This document shows, one piece after another, positions 9,611-20,433 of a stretch of 64,000 bases of DNA (within the stretch, counting starts at the first letter, position 1; each line of letters begins with the position of its first letter). A program made the position numbers and the translations under genes. The notes beneath the pieces were generated by a model. The model was not told the origin of the DNA. It worked only from the letters and a program-made list of their open reading frames with translations, and made no database searches. Origin of the DNA: Gremmenia infestans (Eukaryota; Ascomycota; Leotiomycetes; Helotiales; Hamatocanthoscyphaceae); contig JAFEVB010000023.1 of the NCBI GenBank assembly GCA_032629725.1, forward strand, positions 620,001 through 684,000. The letters run 5' to 3'.

Positions 9611-10339
9611 TTAGTAAGTAATCATAGCAATCTTGTTATCATACTTTGCGTCCCTCTGCAAAACCAGCGACTCAGCAACCCACTTCCCCACATCCTCCCT
9701 CGAAATCGCATACCCAATCGCCTTGCTCTCCCTCCCCGTCTTCGGATCCTCAATCCCCACCCTTACCTCCTTGTGAGACGCCCCATTAACAAGAAGACTC
9801 GGCCGGATAATCGTAAACCCCTCCCCGCTCGCCACCAGCCGCTCCTCCATGATCGTCTTGTCCTGATGCGGCACCTTGAGCACCACGTGGTACAGCGGTA
9901 CCATCGCGAGCGGGATATCGCGCCCGAATTTTGACATCCCCGTCGTGCTGCACACAATTACATGCGGAGCCCCCGCTACCCCGTTACCCCGAAGCGAGTT
10001 AAGGGCTGAGATGAGCGTCGCCATGCCCTTTCGACATACTTCTGGGTCGTCGATAGAGGGCATCATGCCCTTCATAACGGGCGCCGCGCCAATCGTGGAC
10101 ACGATGATATCCACCAGTTTCCCGGAAGAGGCGACTAGGCACTTGGATACGGCGGCCTCGTCATGGGCATTGCCCGGGACGATCGTTAGGTTTGGTGTCG
10201 TGGAGGCGGGGAAGAGCTTGGTTAGTTTGGAGGGGACGCGGCAGAGGGCTATGCAGTGGTGCCCGGCTGCGAGGGTGTGCTTGAGGGCTGCAAGGCCGAC
10301 TCCTGCGCTTGCGCCGAAGAATGCAATGGTTTTGCTCAT
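9611..10339 (-). CDS. Atypical short-chain dehydrogenase / NAD(P)-binding protein
   Basis: Intronless, 242 aa, ATG at 10339. The N-terminus has a Rossmann glycine motif (FFGASAGVG, residues 7-15), followed by strand-helix alternation, VDIIVSTIGAAP near the cofactor, and TIIRPSLLVNG in the position of the NmrA/extended-SDR substrate lobe. A classical YxxxK catalytic pair is not evident (only Y-H-V-V-L-K), so this is an atypical SDR or NmrA-like NAD(P)-binding protein, probably cytosolic; the substrate is unknown. It is divergent from the Zn2Cys6 regulator at 10946 and shares its 606-bp upstream region, so co-regulation is plausible. Confidence 0.88.
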   Translation of the reverse strand: MSKTIAFFGASAGVGLAALKHTLAAGHHCIALCRVPSKLTKLFPASTTPNLTIVPGNAHDEAAVSKCLVASSGKLVDIIVSTIGAAPVMKGMMPSIDDPEVCRKGMATLISALNSLRGNGVAGAPHVIVCSTTGMSKFGRDIPLAMVPLYHVVLKVPHQDKTIMEERLVASGEGFTIIRPSLLVNGASHKEVRVGIEDPKTGRESKAIGYAISREDVGKWVAESLVLQRDAKYDNKIAMITY

Positions 10340-10373
10340 GGTGATGGTTTGTTTGGTGTAGTGTTGCTTTGGT

Positions 10374-10397
10374 GATGAGATGAGATGAGATGAGATG
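10374..10397. repeat. GATGA microsatellite
   Basis: Nearly five GATGA units, 35 bp upstream of the SDR start codon. Confidence 0.85.
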
Positions 10398-10561
10398 TTT
10401 CAATGAGAAGTGATTTGACCGTATCTTTTGAAAGTATCGTAAGAATGTAATACGTTGTGCTTATTGTAACTATGTCTGTGATTTGTGTCTCATCCAGGGC
10501 TGGACGAGACTCCACATATATATATATACATATGCACCGAAAGTTGCCCGAATCGGCTCCG

Positions 10562-10583
10562 ATTAGTGTCACGTGACACTAAT
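10562..10583. promoter_or_regulatory. 22-bp perfect palindrome centred on CACGTG
   Basis: ATTAGTGTCAC (10562-10572) is followed directly by its exact reverse complement (10573-10583). With a 3-nt interruption on the right arm the symmetry extends further: CCGATTA just left of the core mirrors TAATCGG to the right. It is a good candidate operator for a dimeric regulator. Confidence 0.65.
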
Positions 10584-10945
10584 AATCGGAATGGAGTCTC
10601 TCCGCATAGCGGTCAAAGGCCTCCACGCCTCAAAATAGGATGTCGTGAACTAGAACTGGGTTTCTAGCGTAGGACACGCGTAGAGCGCTGCCTCTTGCTA
10701 GAGAGAAAGTTAAAGCTCTGGAACAAATAGTCATCACGTGATGCTAAACTTGTAGGAAGGGAAATTAGCTTCATATTCGAGTAAGCAAGACCTACCACCT
10801 ATCTTACATACAATCAACTGTATCTGCCCACGTACGACGCGACGTCGCGGCATCTTTTGTAGGAGTTATTGGCTGCCTGAAGTCTAGGCGCCCGCCAGAA
10901 TAAACAGCTGGCAAAGTATTGAGACGAGAGACGTCCGCGTCCATC

Positions 10946-13729
10946 ATGTCGGCTGTGATGGGCCCCTCCTCGGCGTCGTCGGAGAAAAACGCGAGCTTAT
11001 ACCCGCCACGTGACGCGAATAGGGGTAGCGAGAGTCAGGGGACGGCCGACTCATCGACATCTGCTCCCATCCCGAAGAAACGCAGCTGTGTGGTATGCCG
11101 ATCCCGAAAAGTCCGCTGTGACAAATTATCGCCATGCTCTAATTGCCGTCGAGCTAATATCACCTGCATGTTCCCGTCCTCGGACCGCCCTCCAAGATGG
11201 GCTCGTCGTCTGGCAGCATCCAATCCGCAGGTATCGGCTGTCTCGCAAGCCCCAGACCCTGCAGCTACTCAGGTTATGGAGAGATTGAGGAACCTTGAGG
11301 GCCTGGTCAAAGACCTGAGCGGCCAGTTGGAAGTGGCCAATGCTACGGCTGCGGCTAATTCGGCGGCTGGTGGTTCCTCTGGGGTGAACTCTCCAGGTAG
11401 CTCTAGCCACGATCATGATACAGGTCACCAGAAAGAGGCATCGCCTAGTACAAATACAGGAAACACCGGTTTACAGAAACAGTTCGGAAGGCTGGTCCTT
11501 CAGGATGCCAATCGAAGTCGGTACGTGAGCAGTGGATTCTGGTCACGAGTTAACGACGAGGTATGCTGGCTGTGCATATCGAGCCACCATCATCTCGAAT
11601 AGATGGCTGACCCAATTTTCACTATAGCTTGATGATCTGAAGATGGAGAGCCACGGTCTTGGGACCTATGATTCCGACACCTCAGAAGATGAGGCCTCAC
11701 CTGGAAAGTCACCCTCGTCTACACAAGAACTGCAACGGACGCCTCTAGAACGCCATGCATTTTTGTTTCGACACAACTTGAGTCCCTCTACTCCTAATCT
11801 ACGCGAATTTCACCCACTACCCTCACAAATCCCCTTTCTTCTAGATATATTCTCTGAGAATGTCAATAATATTATGCGCATTGTTCATGTTCCAACCATT
11901 ACGAAGATGGTCCGCGATTTGCGGGGCAGTAACATGACAAGCTTGTCACCACCTAAAGAGGCTTTGATGTTCTCTATCTACTACGCAGCGATAACTTCTA
12001 TGGAGGAAGACGATGTAAGTTCGCACTTGACTGGAATTTGCACGGCAAGAGTGAAGCCGTACTAAGTCTCCCTTGCGTTTAGATAAAGACGAATTTTGGC
12101 GTTTCTAAAACCGACCTCAATCTCAAGTACCGCCTTGGTCTAGAGCTTGCACTTTCAAAGGCTGATTTCCTCAACGTCCCCGATCTGCTTCTTGTACAAG
12201 CATTCGCCATCTTCCTGGGTCTCGTTCGCCGCCATGACAGTCCGAGATTTGTGTGGATGATGACGGGACTCCTCATTAGGATGGGTCAGGCCCTAGGTTT
12301 GCAACGCGATGGCGCACAATTCAAGAACTTGACTCCTTACGAAATTGAGATGCGAAGAAGGGCATGGGCAGTATTGTGTATGCTTGATATAAGAGCAGCT
12401 GAGGACCAAGGGTCGGATTATACAATCACGCCCGGCAGCTACGACACGAAATTACCCCTTAACATCAACGACACAGACATTGAACCTGAAACAAGCCAGA
12501 TGCCAACAGGGCGTGAGGGGTTGACCGACATGACAATTTCAATCGTCTCATGTGAGATAAATGTAATCGTGAGGCAGATGATGCCTCAGAGTGCCAAGGA
12601 GGGTGCGCCGGGCATAGAAGAACAAAGCCGTCTTCTAAACGAGATATGGCAGAAAGTCGACCAAATCTACCTTCAGTACTCGGTAGAGGCAAACAACATT
12701 GTGTATTGGGCCCAAATCAATGTCATTCGGCTTGTGACAGCCAAGCTGACACTCTTCATCTACCTACCGGTCCTCTTCTCTCTACCGAGCGAACACCTCT
12801 CAGACCAGATTAGAAACAAGCTTCTAGTTGCAGCAATCGAGGTCGCGGAATACAACCATGCTCTCAACGCAGAGCACGAAGCTCGTCACTGGCGCTGGGT
12901 TTATCAGACCTACACCCATTGGCACGCCGTTGTCTACCTCTTGATCGAAATATCCCGACGCCCTTTGTCGCCCCTCATTGAGAGGGCTTGGATGGCACTT
13001 CATAGCCCATGGCTCATCCCAACGCAATCCAACATGGACAAAAACCAACGGGTCTGGGTTCCCCTGCGGAAGCTAACTGCCAAAGCCAAGAAACACCGCG
13101 CCGCGGAGATCGAACGGCTGAAAAGCGATCCGCAGGCTGCCGAACGGCTGGAGATGGAAGATCAAAGGATTCCTGTTCCTGGAAGTCCTGGGTTATTCCC
13201 AACTGGGGTGTCCAACCCCGCTGGATACTTTCGCGAGCGGTGGCGCGAGCTTTTGCAGGTCCCTGGACATCACACCAAGGAACCTGGCCCTGGACAGTCC
13301 AGCACAAGCCCACCCACACAATCCACATACACAGCCCCACCCTCCATACCGGCGTACTATGCAGGCGGCATGGGATCGAGTTCAACCTTCGACCCAATCT
13401 ATCCTAGCACTAGTGGCTTCCAAACAATCCAGAACCAGAACCAGAACCAAAACCAGAACCTACCAACACCAGACCTGCACTCGACGAATACTCCCAGCGA
13501 CTTGACAATGGGACATACGACCGATTACAGAGATCCAACAACGTGGAATTCGGGCCTCGTACCTTGGCTGTGGGCCGATGCAGATCCATCGATTGATGTT
13601 TTTGCCGGTGTGGATGTGGATGTGGACTTGGATTTCAATATGGATATCGAGGGCGGGAATGTGGATTGGTATAATTGGGTTGAGTCGGCTAGGGGTATGG
13701 AGTGGGATGCTGGGAATGGGCAGATCTAA
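10946..13729 (+). CDS. Zn2Cys6 transcription factor with fungal_trans domain
   Basis: Exons 10946-11560, 11628-12014 and 12083-13729 (introns 67 and 68 nt, GTATGC...TATAG and GTAAGT...TTTAG) give 882 aa. Residues 48-74 form the binuclear zinc cluster CX2CX6CX5CX2CX6C, followed by a short basic linker and a probable coiled coil (MERLRNLEGLVKDLSGQL). The middle region matches the fungal_trans (PF04082) pattern, including LGLQRDGAQFKNLTPYE and MRRRAWAVLCMLD. The C-terminus has a Gln-Asn run (QNQNQNQNQN) and an acidic, aromatic-rich tail typical of activation domains. ATG 10946 is the first in frame. It is divergent from an SDR, an arrangement common for pathway-specific regulators, but no full cluster is visible. 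Confidence 0.93.
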
Positions 13730-14831
13730 TATATTTCAACTATTTTATAATACGGGTTATAATTAGCAAAGAGGTTATATCAGGGATTAGGACGAGGCGT
13801 ATGATATAGTATTCTAACCTTTCCATACTCTCTAGATATATAAGTATATAACTCTTCATCTAAATAGGTAGTGCTTAAGGCTCTAATTGATATAATATGA
13901 AGAATGCTTGAACTAAGAAGGGAAAGAGAAAACTACATATACGGAAAGGAGTTAGGACTTCTGCACCAATTTATGAAACTTCTTAGCCTTCGTCCTATCT
14001 ATATTGAGTTAAACAATGAATCAATTAGGCCGCAGAATAGAGACCTGAATAGCTCGACGTCTGCCTTAGAACTTCCCACGTTAATGGACACTGGAAATGG
14101 GATTGCTGCATTTTCCAACCGCGGAAAGAAAACCACATGCTATCACCAAACACTTTTACAATTACTCTCCGAACCATCAGCTCACTCAATAAACAGTTTT
14201 TGAATTATCAAGGAGTACTTAAAAGTTCGCAGAAAAGTATAATAACATAGCAGAAGTCTTACACTAATATCAGAAACAGTTTACAATTAGAAGCATGCAT
14301 ATTAGTTGCGTCAGCCATTCGAATCCAACACCTCCATCACGCAACTGAAAAATTGAGACCCGACACAATGCATTTGCATCCAGCGGCGCAAAGCTGAACC
14401 CGCTAGCCCCCCTTTCTCAGCCACAAGGCCCCCTCGCCGAGCACCGCCCAATGGTACGACCCATGCTACGCAAGCCACGTCTTCTGCCAACCAAACAAGT
14501 GCGGATTCTAGCCTCATATGACGGGGTAAGGCGAATTCTACGCATCGTAGACTTTGCTGCGATTTGCGGCTGGATGGGACGGGTTGTGGATGTAGGGTTT
14601 TGAGGCTGAATGGGCGAGATGCTATTGAGTGGATATATACCTAGGGTAGGGCTGCAGAAATGACTTATTGGAGATAAAGATGTGGGCTTGCCTCTTGTAT
14701 TTGTAAGTTTTTCCTTCCTTCGAGGTAATTTTATTGAGGTTCTTGAAAAGGCAAAACGCATTGCCATTAAGGACGATTCGAAACCAACTTCAAGACTATT
14801 TACCGACGCCCACCACGAACCCTTACTCACC
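13730..14831. other. Intergenic
   Basis: No supported gene. A 99-codon plus-strand frame at 13904-14203 lacks any family feature. The right end is the promoter/leader of the 14832 gene; the frame there remains open upstream of its ATG, but the ATG at 14832 sits in CTCACCATGG, a strong context. Confidence 0.5.
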
Positions 14832-15793
14832 ATGGCTCCTTGGAACAAGAAAAATAGCGCGGCGGTCTACACCACCCCAGTCAACCCTGAGTCTGGGAAA
14901 GAGCCGCTCCGCAGCGAAACGAGGAACTCGGGATTCTCCAACGTCGCAGAGTTCGAGAAGGAGGATTTAGTACAGCAACTCCTCCAAGATCCCCACAACT
15001 GGCAGCTAACCAAAGATTCTTACCCATAAAGGCATACAAAAAGCGCATCCGGATCCTCCGCTTCTTCTCCCGCACCGCCTCGCTAATCCTCAACGCCGTA
15101 ATGATGGGCACCCTCTCCTTCGCGCTCGCCAAGTACTACCTGACGCGCAACCACCTGATTGAGGGAAATGTGCATCCGTGGGTAACGCCCGCGACCATCT
15201 GGCCCACGGCCATGCTGCTGGGCATCGCTACGGTGACGTTCTTCGTGAACCTCATCACGCTCTTGTCGTACTGCTGCGGGGTCGGAGCGGCGAACAAAGC
15301 TAGCTCGTTTACCAGCGTGCTGGGCTATGTTTTCCTGTTTGTGCATTTCGCGGCGTGGGCGGTGGCGGCAGGATTGTATCGCATGGCGAGGGATGGGAAG
15401 GATCTTTGGGGGTACAGTTGTAGTGGTGCGTCGGATCAGATTCAGGAGCAGGTTAAGAGCTTTCTGAATTTTGGAGAGTTGTGTACTATGCAGGTAAGTT
15501 GCTTGCTTGTTTGTTCGTTCGTGTCTTGTTTTGAAGAGGACGGATCCTGATAAATGGGCTGATAGCAAGGAACGTGGTATATCTCGATCATTGAGGCCAT
15601 TACGTATCTGTTGACGTTCGTTGTCACGCTCATGGTTATGAGAAGGGCCTCGCATAAGAAGAAGTTGGCAAAGGTGAGGGAGAGCACGCTGACGTACCAG
15701 ACGGGGTATGAGCAGAATGTAGAACTGGGGACAACATATAATCCGAGTGTTGGAAAGCAATATATGCCTGTTGCGGCGGGAGCCTACCGTTGA
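14832..15793 (+). CDS. Four-TM membrane protein (MARVEL-like topology), unknown function
   Basis: Exons 14832-14969, 15032-15493 and 15566-15793, all phase-0 junctions, encode 275 aa. The first intron (62 nt, GTACAG...GCTAAC...ATAAAG) is needed to leave a frame that would otherwise stop at TAA 15027. The protein has a soluble N-terminus and a basic patch (AYKKRIRILRFF). Four hydrophobic segments follow (about residues 60-80, 100-128, 142-162 and 203-225), with two Cys residues in the YCCG turn and two more in the last lumenal loop before TM4, then a short basic tail ending GAYR. The topology resembles fungal MARVEL-type proteins, but I do not see a diagnostic motif. Probably plasma membrane or endomembrane. 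Confidence 0.8.
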
Positions 15794-16085
15794 TATGGAG
15801 CTACCTGGTACATGTGTGTTGGGTTTCGCCTAGTGTTGGGTTCCAAGGCTTGCGATTCCTACGGGACTTGGATTGGACATTAATGAAACAAATAATGAAA
15901 CTTCTTGATTATATAGAGGCATTTCACACTTGAAAAACCTAGATGTCATACAGATATAGATGAAGCTCCGGTGCCACCGCATGGCACTAACATGACGAAC
16001 TACTCGTACCACGAGCACCTCGTTGAAGCAATGCTCTGAATTCAGTTGAAAGAGCCGCAGAAAACGAGACTACCTCTTTAGCCCG

Positions 16086-16871
16086 TCAATAGATACCAGG
16101 CACCAACTTATACGGCACCTTCTTCTTGAACTCAATCCACGGCGCCCCGTACCTCTTCGTGCAATACTCGTCCAAGATAGGCACACCTCTCGTAGCAAAG
16201 TCTCTGAAGAAGAAAGTAGCAATAACGGAGCCCCATATCCACCCACCAGCCGCAAGAGCATATCCCGATCGCATAAACGAATATGCGCCATAGTTTATAT
16301 GCCTAGCCAACTTGAAGAGTCCACCCGTATATGGCTTCCCCGCATTCTTCGGATCGTTCTTGAAGTCCCGCCGCTGCATCTCCGAAGCAAGCTCCACAAC
16401 TGTGCCTAACACGAATGTGCAAGTGCCAAGGAGGAAGAGTGGGGATAGTCCCGTCTGGTCGTTTGCGGTGGTGAGGAAGGCGGGTGCGAAATAGGACGCG
16501 GCGCCCGTCATGGATAAAATCGAACTCGGAGAGTTGAAGAGAATATTGGCGGCTGCGATTGCCAGAGCGCCTGTGGGTGGCATTTCCTCCTGCGAAATAA
16601 ATAGCACCCAGTATATCTGCTTCATCGCGGTGGTCGCAGCCATCCCAAGCACAATGAGGGACTTCAATGGGAGCCCGAGAGCAACCACCGAGGCTGAGGA
16701 CGTGGGGGCACTCGATATAGGTAGGTGATTGAGGATAGGGTCTGCGAGGCCTCGGGCAAGAATGCCATATTGTATAAAGATATCAAGGGTTCGCAGTCCT
16801 ACGAATAGAGAGGTTCCGAAGGGGGATGCGCGCTTGACCCCGCGACTGAAAACGTCGAATTTGTCGGACAT
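16086..16871 (-). CDS. DUF1295-type (steroid 5-alpha-reductase-like) membrane protein
   Basis: Intronless, 261 aa, ATG at 16871. There are several hydrophobic helices. Near the C-terminus GGLFKLARHINYGAYSF (about 183-199) corresponds to the conserved G-L-x-x-x-x-R-H-x-N-Y signature of the DUF1295/ICMT/steroid reductase superfamily. It is followed by a TM pair and the terminal YGAPWIEFKKKVPYKLVPGIY-like end typical of the family. Such proteins are ER or organelle membrane NAD(P)H-dependent reductases or methyltransferases; the substrate of this fungal branch is unknown. The size is normal for the family and all signature residues appear present. Confidence 0.88.
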   Translation of the reverse strand: MSDKFDVFSRGVKRASPFGTSLFVGLRTLDIFIQYGILARGLADPILNHLPISSAPTSSASVVALGLPLKSLIVLGMAATTAMKQIYWVLFISQEEMPPTGALAIAAANILFNSPSSILSMTGAASYFAPAFLTTANDQTGLSPLFLLGTCTFVLGTVVELASEMQRRDFKNDPKNAGKPYTGGLFKLARHINYGAYSFMRSGYALAAGGWIWGSVIATFFFRDFATRGVPILDEYCTKRYGAPWIEFKKKVPYKLVPGIY

Positions 16872-17887
16872 GGTCGGTATTTGCAGATATAGGTAGCTTC
16901 CAATCGAGTCGCTGTCTGCAGAGAAGACTCATTGGGATGCGGATGGATCGCCATTTCTATACTATATATATCGAGAGGCTGAAGCTGAGAATCGAGATCT
17001 ATGATGCGACGCCATTTCTAAGCATCGCAGCTAAATATGTCCCCGAAAAGTGTGCGAGCGTATGTATTTCTTTCGACCTCCGTTTTCGACCGCGATTTCT
17101 AAACTTTCATTTCCTCCCAACCAATCATGCAGGATACTAATTGATGCTGGATACAGTTTTGAACACTTCATGTCGAATATAGCTTCATTAGGCCTCGAAA
17201 GTCGGCGGAACCACTTCAAGCTGATATTGGACCAAGAAGTGAAGACTTGCATATAGTACTAGATCATTTTGATTTCTCCCTACTGATTGGTAGCAAAGCC
17301 TAATTATTGGAACAATCTGCTAGGACTCCAGCCGTTTGCCAAGTTGAGAAGCGGGAGTCTAGATTCCCCTGCTCTTTCCTTGAATCTACAGCTACATGAA
17401 CATTACAATTTTCCATGGTCCACTAGCTGTATCACCATGAGAGGTGTTCCTTGAGTCCGGTAGTATGCAAAGCACTCAAAATCGAATTCTGTTGTGGTCT
17501 GATGCGTGAAATTAGAGTGCTCCTCTGCACCAAGCACATTGGTAGTCTTAATCGTATGTGGATTTCTTCGTCCTAGCCATAAGCGCCGTCCTTAAGCGGG
17601 ATGAAAGCGACAAACACAAACATGGAGTTGATGAAGAATGCTTTTACCAGCACCGGACGAACCTAGGAAATTGTAGACTTTCCAGTCCCTTTTCGTGTAG
17701 CTCAAATAGACATCCTATATTCCTTGTCAACGTGAAGTATTTTTAAATTCGAACTGATGAAGAGACATATCATATGCCTGGTTTCAATTTTACCCAACTC
17801 CTGAAATGCCATGCAGAACACCAAATATGCATCCAACTCTATATCAAATCTTTCGTCCCACACCCTTTGCTGCTTTATAGCATCACA
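16872..17887. other. Intergenic
   Basis: No supported gene; short frames on both strands lack domains and splice logic. Confidence 0.5.
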
Positions 17888-19858
17888 TCAGGAATCTTCA
17901 TCTTCGCTTTCTTGCACTCTCTTCTTCAAGTTACCTTCGGCTTTCTCTGGCAAATACGCCAGCGGTATCAGACCCAGGAGCCCGACCAGCACCAGCACCA
18001 CCCAAACAAGATAGCCATGGAAGAACTGTGTTTTAGCCCCCGCAGCAAAAAGACTTGTAAACGCAGCTGGACCAACAGTACGAATAGCGCTCGTCATAGT
18101 AAGGGCTATTGCGTTGAGAGTCCCGAGACTTTGCTGAGAAGGAGCGATGTCATTCAATGCAAGCTGCACCCCGGCTGAACATAGTCATTAGCCACTAGTG
18201 AAACAGTAATTCCTATGTTAGAGAAGAGAACTCACTGAAAGCCATAGCAACGCCACTCCCTCCTATCTGCACGATTGGCGCGACGACCCAAAATGCTGTC
18301 GTCCAGCCCTTTCTCAAAAACGCATTGCAGATAGGAGCTGATGTGAAGAAAATAGGCCACACGTAAAGACACAATCTCAGAATGCCGCCCGTGCCGATCT
18401 TGTGTTGAAGTGGCGGGAAGACGAAGAGTAGCCAGATGGCTTGCGAGACGCCGATTCCGGCTATGAAAGCGGCATTTTGGAGAGGAGTGAAGCCGTAACC
18501 GCCTTTCTGGACACTGGTGAACCAGAAGACGGGTGTTACTTGGGAAACACGTTAGCTTGGGGAGAGATTGTGGTATAGTAGGAGGCACGTACTGGCGGTA
18601 TAGGCTAGACCGAGAGTCATTACGTGGCAATAGATGCCAAGGACGATGCCTACTCCTGGGGATCTGATGATCTCAAGTGTACTCATTGGTGGTTTCACAG
18701 TTGGATGATCCTTGTATTTCCGTTTGAGTGTCTGAAGTTCCGTTTAGCTTTCTCCAGCTGTAATTGTGCAGAGTGCTTACCTCCTTGATCAAGATCGCGC
18801 AACTGATAGCAGCACCGGCCCCAATTGTACCGGTGATAAAGGTGGGCAAGGCATAGGGATAATCTTTCAAGAATTGAAAGGATCCAAATATCTTGGGCCA
18901 TTGCTCCGCAGGTGTAGAAAAAACACCACCTAACAATTGTCAGCTGAAACCTACAAATACTCCCTCCCAGCTTGGCAACTTACCGATCAAAGGACCTAGA
19001 AAAATGCCTAGATTCCCACTAAAAGCAAAGAAACTAAATGCTCTAGCCTGTGTGTTCGCCGTGCTGTTTTCCGACAGCATCGTCCTTACGGTCCTGTTAT
19101 TAAAATCATTTTATTAGCTCAAAACCATCCTCTGATACGTGTGGGCAGCAATTCATACACAATCGTTCCTGCAAAAACCCCAGCACAGCATCTAAATAAC
19201 ACCATTTGCCATATCCTCTTACTAAGTCCAAAAATAGCCGTCGCGATCGCCACTCCTGTCAACGAAAATACGAGCACAGGTTTCCGACCGACACGGTCCG
19301 AGGCTCGGCCCCATTGGATCATGAGCAGCATTTGCGTGAAAGAGAATGCTGATTCCTATCGAAATTAGCACTTTCCCAAATCAGATCATCCATCCGTTCG
19401 GATCAGAAAAGAAGAGAAAGATCTAGGTACGGAGGTAGCGATTTTGCACGTTCCAACACTCCAAAATCAGGGAAGGAACATACAATGAATCCGGAATAAA
19501 ATCCAATATCCTCTTCATCTAGGTTACCCGTCTCCTCAATCATCTTTGGTAGGAAGGGGAAAATGCCAAAGAAAGCAATTGGTTCGATCAACCGTGCAAA
19601 GCACAGCAAGAAGATCTGTAGCTTCGGTAATGGTTTATCTTCCTCCTCACCACCATCACCACCACCATCACCACCACCATCACCATCGCCATCGGACTTG
19701 AGCACGCCATTTCCATTTCCATTCCCATTGCTTTCTTCTGCTACCAGAGCCTCTTCATAGATGGGCAGTGGGTCGGCGGCAAGGAGAGGAGTATTTTCAT
19801 CCAAGGGCTTGGGCCCATGTGAAGGGGGCATATTTGGTGTTTGGTTGAGAGTGGACAT
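17888..19858 (-). CDS. MFS transporter (DHA1-like, YCR023C/ZRT-independent drug:H+ type)
   Basis: Seven exons on the minus strand: 19858-19484, 19355-19159, 19093-18984, 18929-18781, 18731-18593, 18538-18236 and 18174-17888. Every junction has GT...AG and restores frame, giving 519 aa. The N-terminus has the DENTPLLA motif usual in this fungal MFS group and a GNGNGNG/DGDGGGDGG low-complexity stretch (about 44-72). TM1 begins near residue 82. The MFS A motif is seen as WGRASDRVGRKPVLV, followed by GVFAGTIVTVRTMLSENST across an intron. The last helices end at PLAYLPEKAEG. Its likely role is proton-coupled export of small molecules at the plasma membrane or vacuole; the substrate is unknown. Intron 1 (128 nt) is the longest and least certain. 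Confidence 0.9.
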
Positions 19859-20433
19859 GAAAAGGGAATTGAAAAGGAGGATTTATATTCCGTAAAGATG
19901 TTGCAATTGCAAGGTTGTGCCGCTATGTCGCATACGACAAGGTGCTGAGCACGTTATGCGATTGCAGCCTGGGGGAAAGTCGCGAGGCTTGGCTGGGCGA
20001 TCTTACTTACGCCTGGTGATTTATCATTTCTCTAAACTGAAAGATGAGATGGATTTCAGCCAATATCGAAAGGGTTCCGATAGCTAAATTGTGCACTTAT
20101 TCAGTCATGGAATAGGAGGTGAGTTTTTGGATCTTTGATCGAGTCATCAAAGGGGAGATTGTATTGTTAAGCTGGATGATGACTCAGCCTAAGCATATCC
20201 AAAGTGGGGTAGTCGTCCAAATCGTTCATTTGCGATTCGGCCCAGAATGCACAGATATACTTCTACATGGCAAAAGTAATACATAATATAAGATCTCATA
20301 AGAGTTAAATATATGTACGTTATGCTCCGAAATACGTCAGAGATCTACAAACTCTTCCCTTTTAATCTCAACCTCAACCTCAGACTTCAAAGCTATTTAC
20401 ACACAAGTAATATCCTAATTTCCAGATGTTATT
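19859..20433. other. Intergenic
   Basis: Upstream of the MFS gene and downstream of the aspartic protease; no gene seen. Confidence 0.5.

Larger units (their letters stand above)
10340..10945. promoter_or_regulatory. Divergent promoter region (SDR / Zn2Cys6 regulator) with three perfect palindromes
   Basis: This 606-bp spacer contains three exact palindromes: 22 bp at 10562-10583 centred on CACGTG (half-site ATTAGTGTCAC), 12 bp at 10732-10743 (CATCACGTGATG) and 12 bp at 10838-10849 (CGCGACGTCGCG). There is also a GATGA repeat at 10374-10397 and a short TA run near 10517. The CACGTG centres are E-box-type sites bound by bHLH factors such as Cbf1/Pho4 relatives (established for fungi); the ACGT core at 10838 resembles a bZIP site. 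Which factor binds here is unknown. Confidence 0.6.

Noticed and set aside
13904..14203. 99-codon plus-strand frame
   Set aside because: No domain, splice logic or good start context.
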